DNA of 64,000 nt from an uncultured Acetatifactor sp. (GTDB lineage Bacteria > Bacillota > Clostridia > Lachnospirales > Lachnospiraceae), in NCBI GenBank assembly GCA_910579755.1, contig CAJTVB010000003.1, positions 1 to 64,000 of the forward strand, given 5' to 3'. Shown here one piece after another: positions 8,525-15,426 of the stretch. The notes beneath the pieces are model-generated. The model worked only from the letters and a program-made list of their open reading frames with translations, was not told the origin of the DNA and did not search any database. Every line of letters starts with the position of its first letter. The first letter of the stretch is position 1. The position numbers were made by a program, and so were the translations under genes.

Positions 8525-9610
8525 TTAAAAATCCGTACTTTCCATATACTTCATATACTTTACCACCATCAACGCAATCTTGAATGTGATGGCATCCTCA
8601 AAAATCCGCAGATCCAGCCCCGTGCTCTTCTGCAGCTTGTCAAGGCGGTACACCAGGGTATTCCTATGTATGAACAGCTGCCTGGAGGTCTCCGACACAT
8701 TCAGACTGTTCTCAAAAAATTTATAGATGGTGGTCAGCGTCTCCTCGTCAAACTCATCGGGACTCTTTCCTCCGAAAATTTCCCGGATAAACATCCGGCA
8801 GAGGGGTATGGGCAGCTGGTAGATCAGACGGCCTATCCCCAGCTCACTGTAGGCAATAATCTCCCTCTCGTCAAAAAATATTTTCCCCACATCCAGAGCC
8901 ATCTTCGCTTCCTTATAGGAGCGGCTTACCTCTTTGATCTCCTGCACCACGGTTCCGTACGCAATCCGCACAGACTCAATCCCTTCCTTCTGAAGGCAGG
9001 CCTCCAGAGACCTGGCCGCCTTATCCACCTCTTTATAGGCATCCCCGTCGGACAGCTCCTTCACAACAATCACATTATTTTCATCAACCGCTGTAATAAA
9101 GTCCTTGCTGTTGGCTCCTAAGTGTGTCCTGGCCAGCTCCAGGGCATTATTGTCCCGTCCGTTTCCCGACTCAACAATCATCACCACCCGCGGCACATCC
9201 GTCTGAATATGAAGCTTTTTGGAGCGGCTGTAAATATCTACCAGAAGCAGGTTGTCCAGCAGCAGATTTTTGATAAAATTATCCTTGTCAAAGCGTTCTT
9301 TGTAGGCGACCAGCAGATTCTGGATCTGGAAAGCCGCCATCTTGCCGATCATATATACATCCTCACCGGCGCCTCCGGCCACCAGCACATATTCCAGCTG
9401 TTGTTCATCAAAAATTTTAAAGAACTGATATCCCTGTACCTCCTGGGAATCCGCAGGCGAGGCAGCAAAATCCATGGCAGCCCTGGAGCTGCTGCTCATA
9501 TCCGTGGTAAAGGCCACCTCTTTTCCGTCTACATCCATAACACAAAGTTCTACCCGCGCAATACTCTTCATTCCATCAATCGTATTCTGCAAAACCTGAT
9601 TTGATATCAT
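8525..9610 (-). CDS. PucR/CdaR-type transcriptional regulator
   Basis: A 361-aa protein, started at MISNQVLQNTIDGM (GAGGAG about 11 bases upstream) rather than further 5'. The N-terminal third resembles the sugar-diacid/PucR sensory region, the middle a GGDEF-like domain (residues ~140-260), and the end is the PucR helix-turn-helix: NSLNVSETSRQLFIHRNTLVYRLDKL. CdaR-type regulators usually activate catabolic genes. Here it sits just before ftsE with no catabolic gene beside it, so its target is unclear. Confidence 0.85.
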   Translation of the reverse strand: MISNQVLQNTIDGMKSIARVELCVMDVDGKEVAFTTDMSSSSRAAMDFAASPADSQEVQGYQFFKIFDEQQLEYVLVAGGAGEDVYMIGKMAAFQIQNLLVAYKERFDKDNFIKNLLLDNLLLVDIYSRSKKLHIQTDVPRVVMIVESGNGRDNNALELARTHLGANSKDFITAVDENNVIVVKELSDGDAYKEVDKAARSLEACLQKEGIESVRIAYGTVVQEIKEVSRSYKEAKMALDVGKIFFDEREIIAYSELGIGRLIYQLPIPLCRMFIREIFGGKSPDEFDEETLTTIYKFFENSLNVSETSRQLFIHRNTLVYRLDKLQKSTGLDLRIFEDAITFKIALMVVKYMKYMESTDF

Positions 9611-9720
9611 ATAGCCCCGCTCCTCTGTTATGATGATTTTTCTGAATTTCCATATTCCAAATGCATACCACACATTACAAATGTACAGAAAAAAAAACAA
9701 AAAATCAAGCTTTTTTTATG

Positions 9721-9764
9721 AAAAAATGACAAAAGCCGCCTTGGGGCTATCCGCCAGGCAGCTT
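9721..9764 (-). terminator. Intrinsic terminator of the YjfB-like gene
   Basis: Arms 9755-9764 and 9732-9741 pair over 10 bp with one G-U. A T-rich stretch (TTGTCATTTTTTC) follows on the minus strand. It lies just after the stop at 9781. Confidence 0.8.
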
Positions 9765-9780
9765 TCGAATCCTTCCCACA

Positions 9781-9972
9781 CTATACGCGCATATCAAAAT
9801 TAGCACCGATATTAGGGTTCACACTCTGCTCCATTGCCGCAGAATCGATCATCTGTATCAATCCGGCACCCAGCGCTTCATTTGTGTCCATCGCTTTGTC
9901 CAGCACTGCCATTCCCACCTGAGACTGCAGCCTGCCTTGTGCCATTGCTGCGGATACACCTGCAATATCCAT
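9781..9972 (-). CDS. YjfB-like putative motility-associated small protein
   Basis: A 63-aa protein beginning MDIAGVSAAMAQGRLQSQVGMAVLDKAMD, which matches the small YjfB family annotated as putative motility proteins. The family name reflects genomic association and no activity is established. The ATG at 9972 is preferred to the GTG two codons earlier because AGGGGG then sits 7 bases away. The gene is monocistronic: it has its own terminator, and cvfB ends about 140 bp upstream. No flagellar or chemotaxis gene lies in this window. Confidence 0.65.
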   Translation of the reverse strand: MDIAGVSAAMAQGRLQSQVGMAVLDKAMDTNEALGAGLIQMIDSAAMEQSVNPNIGANFDMRV

Positions 9973-10115
9973 GTTCACACCCCCTGCCCCGGCATCCCCT
10001 TTAAAGAGCCGCCTTTCAAAATCATAAACCTAGTTTACCACATTAATCAATGTATTTCCAGTTCCACATGCATATTTCCAAATTTTTGTGTAACAGTTCA
10101 GCCATGCAGCAATAA

Positions 10116-10955
10116 TCATCCTTTCCTGCGGATGGACTTGGGCGTGATCTCGATCCGCCCCTGCTTCAGAAGCCTTCCCACCGCCCTTTTAAACTCGTTT
10201 TTGCTCATACCGGTCTCGTACCGGATCACCTCCGGGGCAGCCTTATCGGTAAAGGGCAGCGCTCCCTCGTAGCTGTCCAAAAGCTCCAGGAGCTTCTCCG
10301 CATCCTTGTCCATCTGCAGATAAGCCTTATCCCGGATACTCAAAGTCAGCCTGCCGTCCTCAAGAACCTGTACAACCCGGGCCTCCACATCCATTCCCGG
10401 CTCCGCTTCCCCGTACAGCTCCCTTTTGGGGATCAGAGCGGAATATTGGTTATCCACCGCCACAAAGGCCCCGAAATTATCGCTGATCTCATAGACTCTT
10501 CCCACCACTTTGTCACCGGGATTATACGGACTGTCCGTTCGAAGGTTGCGGTACACGTTCATGGTGGCGCAAAGCCTCATGCTCTTGTCAATATACAGGG
10601 ACACAAGCACCTGATCTCCCTGCTGGACTCGCCCCCTTTGTTCCCGGAAGGGAAGAAGCAGATCCTTTTCCAGTCCCCAGTCCAGAAAGGCACCGTACTT
10701 TCCCGTCTGTGCCACCGTAAGCAGCGCTGCCTTTCCCATTTCCAGCTTGGGCTCTCTGACCGTGGCGATCATGCGGTCCTGGGAATCCCGGTAGACAAAA
10801 ACCTCCAGCCGGTCTCCCAAAGCACTTCCCGCCGGAACCTGCTTAGCCGGGAGCAGCACCCTCTCCTGGTCCTCCTCTCCGGGAACGGCCAGATACACTC
10901 CGAAATCCACCGTCTTTACAATGACAAGCTCCTGTCTTTCACCCAGTCGTATCAT
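10116..10955 (-). CDS. cvfB: CvfB-type S1-domain RNA-binding protein
   Basis: A 279-aa protein of three S1-like OB domains (about residues 1-65, 70-135 with GKYGAFLDWGLEKDLLLPF, and 145-215 with ISDNFGAFVAVDNQYSALIP) and a C-terminal winged helix (NEFKRAVGRLLKQGRIEI). This is the architecture of S. aureus CvfB / B. subtilis YitL, conserved virulence regulators that bind RNA. It ends in SIRRKG, a basic tail. GGGGG is 7 bases before the ATG. It follows the thioesterase gene by 37 bp. Confidence 0.88.
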   Translation of the reverse strand: MIRLGERQELVIVKTVDFGVYLAVPGEEDQERVLLPAKQVPAGSALGDRLEVFVYRDSQDRMIATVREPKLEMGKAALLTVAQTGKYGAFLDWGLEKDLLLPFREQRGRVQQGDQVLVSLYIDKSMRLCATMNVYRNLRTDSPYNPGDKVVGRVYEISDNFGAFVAVDNQYSALIPKRELYGEAEPGMDVEARVVQVLEDGRLTLSIRDKAYLQMDKDAEKLLELLDSYEGALPFTDKAAPEVIRYETGMSKNEFKRAVGRLLKQGRIEITPKSIRRKG

Positions 10956-10992
10956 TTATATACCCCCTGCGCGATGAAGCACGCACGACTAT

Positions 10993-11706
10993 TTACTCTT
11001 CCATCCTGACAAATTCTACCGCGGCATAGATTCCTCCTGCCCCGTCCGTTAATGCCACAATTCTCTTCTGTCCGTCTGCCGCCGCATACGGAATCAGAAC
11101 GTCATCCAGAAATGCCTGCTTCTTATATTCGGCCCGAACCTGGCCGATCACAAAGCCCTCGGGCAGATAATCCATGGCGATATCAATAAACTGCTGATTA
11201 TTCACATGATGGTTCATGTCCAGATGATGTGCACGGACCGGCACGCCTTCCTGGCTTGTGCCATTTTCCGGAATACTGATCTTTCTGGGCGCATACTCCA
11301 TGTCAAGCCGGGGCTCCAGCCGATACTTCTCTGTCATGTATTCCGGCACTGCCCTGGGCTTCCCCGACTGGGTATCCAACAGACTCCACAGAGAATTTGC
11401 CCTGGCCAGATACCTGCCCTCCCCGTCCAAAAGACAAAAATTTCTGTATCCCAAAAAACCCTTCATGTCATAAGGATGCGTACATGCGGTAACCTTTTCG
11501 CACAGAGACGGATATCTCTCTACCACAATCTGCCATGCGGACAATACCCACACCAGATGTCTCTCCCGGAGATACTCCACCCCCACTCCCAGCTCCTCTG
11601 CCTGAAAGGTGGAGCAGTCCTGAAAATAGTTGATAAGGGAAGCCATAGTCAGCTTCCCTCCGCTGTCTGTCTCACTATACCGGACTCTGCTGTCAAATGT
11701 ATACAT
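10993..11706 (-). CDS. Acyl-ACP thioesterase, double hotdog fold
   Basis: A 237-aa protein of the FatA/acyl-ACP thioesterase family, with two hotdog halves. The first opens with VRYSETDSGGKLTMASLINYFQD and the second carries HHLDMNHHVNNQQFIDIAMDYLP near residue 158, where the family's catalytic Asn and His lie. It should release free fatty acids from acyl carrier protein. In gut Clostridia such enzymes are linked to free fatty acid or membrane lipid supply. Neighbouring genes (a CPBP protease and cvfB) give no pathway clue. Confidence 0.87.
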   Translation of the reverse strand: MYTFDSRVRYSETDSGGKLTMASLINYFQDCSTFQAEELGVGVEYLRERHLVWVLSAWQIVVERYPSLCEKVTACTHPYDMKGFLGYRNFCLLDGEGRYLARANSLWSLLDTQSGKPRAVPEYMTEKYRLEPRLDMEYAPRKISIPENGTSQEGVPVRAHHLDMNHHVNNQQFIDIAMDYLPEGFVIGQVRAEYKKQAFLDDVLIPYAAADGQKRIVALTDGAGGIYAAVEFVRMEE

Positions 11707-11760
11707 TTTATTCCTATACCCTCTTGCGCATCAATTCAAAATTTTGCCCGCCTGAAGCTG

Positions 11761-12762
11761 CTACGTGAAAAACAGCTGTACAAGAATCATACCGATCCAG
11801 AACACACAATAAATAATCATGCCCAGATTCAAAAAAAACGTGCGGAATTTCTTCCCCTGAGGAATGACTATCGTTCCCGGATTCAAGGCAAACCTCTTTT
11901 GTATCAGAAAAACAATAAGCAGAACGCCGGCGGCGATTACGCATCCAAAGATAAAGATACAAAGCAGCAAATATCCGATCCAGCCCGCCAGATGCTCCGT
12001 CATATAGGGTATCAGACGATCCATGTCCATTCCCCGGGATACAATCTCCATATATTCATTCAGGTTTATGGCCTTGAGCAGCTGAGAGGAAACCACACCT
12101 CCCATAAAATTAACCGCCATATGAATAGCAATGGTTATCTTGAGTTTTCCGGTCTTCACATAAAGAAATGCCAGAAATACCCCCATGGCAAAGGCATAAA
12201 TAAACTGATTCAGGTTTCCGTGGAACAAGCCGAACATGAGCCCTGACAGCAGCACTGCCACACCCTGCCCGTAGCGGACGGTCCGATCCACGATCAACTT
12301 TCGGAAAATGTATTCTTCCATAACCGGAGCGCATATTACCATAAAGATAAATACCACCACTATATTGGTGGATGTGGCAATTTCCGCCACCAGGTTCTGT
12401 ACCTCGCTGCCCTTCAGGGTACCAATAACAGTGGTTATCATAGTTCCCAGAAAGTTCATGGCATACATAATCCCAAAGGTCATGATCAGCGCCACAATAA
12501 ACTGCCCCGGTCTCATTTCATGCTTTTCCACCGTCTCCGCAGGCAGGCGCCTGACCAGCAAAATCAGTACGGGCATACCCACCAGATACATGGGAAGCAT
12601 ACTGACCAGCAGACTTATATTGGGATCATACAGCCATTCAGGCTTCAGCAGCCCTACAAGAACCCCCACCCCCAGCTGTACGGCATAGATCACAATCGTA
12701 CCTATGATAAACATCCCGCCCAGCTTCGAAAAATGTTTTCTGGACATCTTCAGTTCTTCCAT
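11761..12762 (-). CDS. CPBP family intramembrane metalloprotease
   Basis: A 333-aa multi-helix membrane protein with the CPBP/ABI (CAAX protease-like) motifs in order: MEEYIFRKLIVDR (EExxxR), FGLFHGNLNQ (FxxxH) and IAIHMAVNFMGG (HxxxN). These residues form the putative metal site of Rce1-like glutamyl proteases. The start MEELKMSRKHF is chosen because GGGAGGATGAGGA precedes it; the longer frame overlaps gatD. Substrates of bacterial members are mostly unknown; bacteriocin self-immunity is one reported role. Confidence 0.87.
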   Translation of the reverse strand: MEELKMSRKHFSKLGGMFIIGTIVIYAVQLGVGVLVGLLKPEWLYDPNISLLVSMLPMYLVGMPVLILLVRRLPAETVEKHEMRPGQFIVALIMTFGIMYAMNFLGTMITTVIGTLKGSEVQNLVAEIATSTNIVVVFIFMVICAPVMEEYIFRKLIVDRTVRYGQGVAVLLSGLMFGLFHGNLNQFIYAFAMGVFLAFLYVKTGKLKITIAIHMAVNFMGGVVSSQLLKAINLNEYMEIVSRGMDMDRLIPYMTEHLAGWIGYLLLCIFIFGCVIAAGVLLIVFLIQKRFALNPGTIVIPQGKKFRTFFLNLGMIIYCVFWIGMILVQLFFT

Positions 12763-12857
12763 GTCCTCATCCTCCCGCCTGTATGCATTATATATCAGCT
12801 TATCACAGGTTTGGGATTTTGTATAGTAAGAGATTGCAAAGATTCTCACGTTTCCCC

Positions 12858-13610
12858 TCATTCCAGGGCCCGCAGCCTCAGCTGTTCCTCCGTGACGGCA
12901 TAGGCCTCCCAGCCCAAAGTATCCCGGGGAGGAGGATCCGGAAGCCTCATTCCCCGCCGGTTCAGAACAGCCTCCGCCACTGTTTCCATCAGCCTGGGAT
13001 TTTTTACCAGAATCGGGCCTGTCAGCTCGGATGCAAATACATTACCCTGGTGGAAGCCCTCAGGCCCGCCCTCTTTTTCATTGCCCCACCCCAGCTTTAA
13101 GCGTGTAAGCAAAGGGGTCTCCACACCGCGGATTAAGCTGCTCTTATTCATAAATCCCACCACTGCCTCGGGATAAAGCTCCGTATAACCGTATACGTCC
13201 CCTGTCATATCGCTTTCCATGTGTTCCGTAACAAAATCCGCCAGTCCCATGCCCGGATAGGCGCTGCCGTCCGGCTCCCGGATCTCTCTGCCTAGCAGCT
13301 CCATGGCCGTTCCGGCAAAAAGCATAGCGGTCCCGTCCTGGGCGCAGCTTTTCAAATCAGTTTCATAGCGGGCCAGGTCTTCCATGGCCGCCCGGGCGCT
13401 GCGTTCTGTGCCGGCTCCCATAAAAATGAAATCCGGCTCCTCTGCCCCGGAAAAAAGAGGCTCTCCGTCCCCAGGCAAAAGTCTTCTCACCGTTACGGCG
13501 CAGCCCATATTCTCCAGATACCGCCGCAAAACCTTGACATTGGCATGACTGCCATAGAGATTCATCAAATCCGGATAAAAATGTACAATTCGTATTTCCA
13601 TATCTTTCAA
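12858..13610 (-). CDS. gatD: GatD-like class I amidotransferase without catalytic Cys or His
   Basis: A 250-aa CobB/CobQ-type glutamine amidotransferase domain, sharing a 4-bp overlap with the murT-like gene. GatD normally releases ammonia from glutamine for MurT to amidate lipid II D-Glu. The nucleophile elbow, normally CGGYQLLG, reads FAGTAMELLG near residue 98, so the Cys is Ala. The motif normally ending in YLHGP reads FASELTGPILVKNP near 197, so the His is Thr. The fold motifs (HFYPDLMNLYGSHANV, DFIFMGAGTERS) are kept. It cannot be a canonical glutaminase: it may be a structural subunit or use free ammonia. Confidence 0.8.
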   Translation of the reverse strand: MKDMEIRIVHFYPDLMNLYGSHANVKVLRRYLENMGCAVTVRRLLPGDGEPLFSGAEEPDFIFMGAGTERSARAAMEDLARYETDLKSCAQDGTAMLFAGTAMELLGREIREPDGSAYPGMGLADFVTEHMESDMTGDVYGYTELYPEAVVGFMNKSSLIRGVETPLLTRLKLGWGNEKEGGPEGFHQGNVFASELTGPILVKNPRLMETVAEAVLNRRGMRLPDPPPRDTLGWEAYAVTEEQLRLRALE

Positions 13611-14926
13611 TGCCTTTCTACCTGCGCCAATAACTTATCCCGGTCCGAAAAGCAGGTAACCGCATATACATCCTCGCTCCCCCGGGTTCCGATTCCTGCC
13701 ACCGCCCTGCAGATATCCGGCTGTACGGACCAGTTGTGCAGGTCCGTAAAGGAAAAGCATTCGGCCAGATCCTTGCAGTATCGTCCGGAAAGGATAATTT
13801 TTTTCACATGCAGCTGGTTCAGCTGATCAAAATCAATATCCCACAGCCAGCTGGTCTCACAGGTAAAATATTTTCGGCTTACGGCATCCACTATGATCAG
13901 AACCACACAGTCCCTCTCGGAAGAAGCGATATAATGCAGATTCGTGTCATATGCGATACTGTTTTCATGCTTGCTGGTAAGCAGCATGCCCCGATGGCTG
14001 CCCAGAGTAAAGGGCTGTACCCGTCCGTTTTTCAGCCGATGGCAGCTAAGAATCGATGCGGCAGCCTCCCCCGGAATTCCGGCGTTGCAGCAGACCGCCC
14101 AGGCGGTCAGAGCATTATAGCCATGATAAATGCTGCGCAGGCTCAGCCGGATCCGGACCCCGCTTCCTGTAGTCAAATATCCGTTTTCCAGATCTACAGA
14201 CGCCCCCAGGTAATCCGGTCTGGGTCTGGCATGACCGCATCTGGGACAGCGGTAGCTGCCGATATGGTTGTAATTCACATAATCATATTCCATGGGTCCC
14301 TTGCACACAGGGCAATATGCGCCGTCATGATAAGCCCCCGTGGGATGGTCCGCGGACACGGAGCATTTCTCCACTCCAAACCACTTTACCTTCCCCCGCC
14401 CTCTTGCCAGACAGCTGGAAAGGGGATCATCGGCGTTCAGCATCAGCTCCGTCTGAGGCCGGACGGCAGACAGAATATTTTCATAAACCTTTTCCGGATG
14501 CCTGTTGCGGGTAAGCTGGTCCCTGCAGAGATTCGTCACCACCAGCTGGGTGGGACAGAGATATTTGAATATCTTTGCAGCATAGCGCTCATCCACCTCG
14601 ATCAGAAATACATCCCCTTTTACCCTCCCCCCAAGGGAAGCATGGGACAGGGCCAGCGTAACGATTCCCTCGATCTGATTGGCGCCCTCCTGGTTCCAGA
14701 CTACCTTTATTCCCCGGCCCTTCAAGACAGCCGCAATCATTTCCACTGTCGAGGTTTTTCCGTTGGAGCCGGTGACGGCAATGATCCGATCAGGCAGCTC
14801 TATCCTTCCCAGAATATCTCTGCAAATCCCAAGCGCCGCCTTTCCCGGCAGAGAACTTCCTCTGCCTGTCAGCTTTCCCATAAAATGCAATATTTTACAC
14901 AAAATGATCGCAAAAATTTTTTTCAA
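13607..14926 (-). CDS. murT: MurT-like Mur ligase, lipid II amidation family
   Basis: A 439-aa Mur-ligase-fold protein with P-loop VTGSNGKTSTVEM (near residue 53), an inserted zinc ribbon (CPVC near 203 and CPRC near 228, typical of MurT) and the C-terminal DUF1727 domain. MurT/GatD amidates the D-isoglutamate carboxylate of lipid II. The usual DGRDxSWIWD stretch in DUF1727 is altered to KYFTCETSWLWDIDF, with Glu where the catalytic Asp is expected, so this copy looks diverged like its partner. The start is a TTG with AGGAGG nine bases upstream. Confidence 0.82.
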   Translation of the reverse strand: MKKIFAIILCKILHFMGKLTGRGSSLPGKAALGICRDILGRIELPDRIIAVTGSNGKTSTVEMIAAVLKGRGIKVVWNQEGANQIEGIVTLALSHASLGGRVKGDVFLIEVDERYAAKIFKYLCPTQLVVTNLCRDQLTRNRHPEKVYENILSAVRPQTELMLNADDPLSSCLARGRGKVKWFGVEKCSVSADHPTGAYHDGAYCPVCKGPMEYDYVNYNHIGSYRCPRCGHARPRPDYLGASVDLENGYLTTGSGVRIRLSLRSIYHGYNALTAWAVCCNAGIPGEAAASILSCHRLKNGRVQPFTLGSHRGMLLTSKHENSIAYDTNLHYIASSERDCVVLIIVDAVSRKYFTCETSWLWDIDFDQLNQLHVKKIILSGRYCKDLAECFSFTDLHNWSVQPDICRAVAGIGTRGSEDVYAVTCFSDRDKLLAQVERH

Positions 14927-15029
14927 AGAAATACACCTCCTGTTCGGTCACACATCCTTTCTGATGGTATCCTAAACAGTCGGTGTATCATAAATGTATA
15001 TTTTCTTTTAACACTTCCTTTGGGCAGTT

Positions 15030-15377
15030 TTACTGAAAATGACTGATCTCCTTAATCAGAAATTCATTCCCTCTTTGCAGATATGTGTTCTCACTGCCAC
15101 AGTGAGGACAGCTTTTGGCATACTGCACCGTGGGATACTCCTGCCCGCAATCCTGGCAGAAGGAGACTGCGTCAATCTGCTCGATTATAAGCTCCGCCTC
15201 CTCCAGCACAGGCTCCTTCTTTCTTGCCCAGTTCCAGCAGTCAATCAGGTATTCATGGATGATTCCCGACACCTCTCCGATCTGCAGGGTCACGGAGGCT
15301 ACCTTTTCCACCTGGTTCTCCTCCGCCACCTGACAAACGTCACGGACAACATAAAAAACCACACCTATTTCATGCAT
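15030..15377 (-). CDS. hypA: HypA-type nickel metallochaperone
   Basis: A 115-aa protein starting MHEIGVV, with the N-terminal Met-His-Glu that forms the HypA nickel site, and a zinc ribbon CQDC ... CPHC near residues 75-93. HypA loads nickel together with HypB, classically into NiFe hydrogenase. No hydrogenase gene is in the window. It is the last gene of an operon that starts with hypB and includes an acetyl-CoA-synthase-like protein, which is the likeliest client. GAGGAG is 7 bases before the ATG; the upstream oxidoreductase ends 49 bp away. Confidence 0.9.
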   Translation of the reverse strand: MHEIGVVFYVVRDVCQVAEENQVEKVASVTLQIGEVSGIIHEYLIDCWNWARKKEPVLEEAELIIEQIDAVSFCQDCGQEYPTVQYAKSCPHCGSENTYLQRGNEFLIKEISHFQ

Positions 15378-15426
15378 TTTAATACTCCTCGCTCGGCGGC
15401 AAAACCGGCTCCACAGTGTCTTCCTT

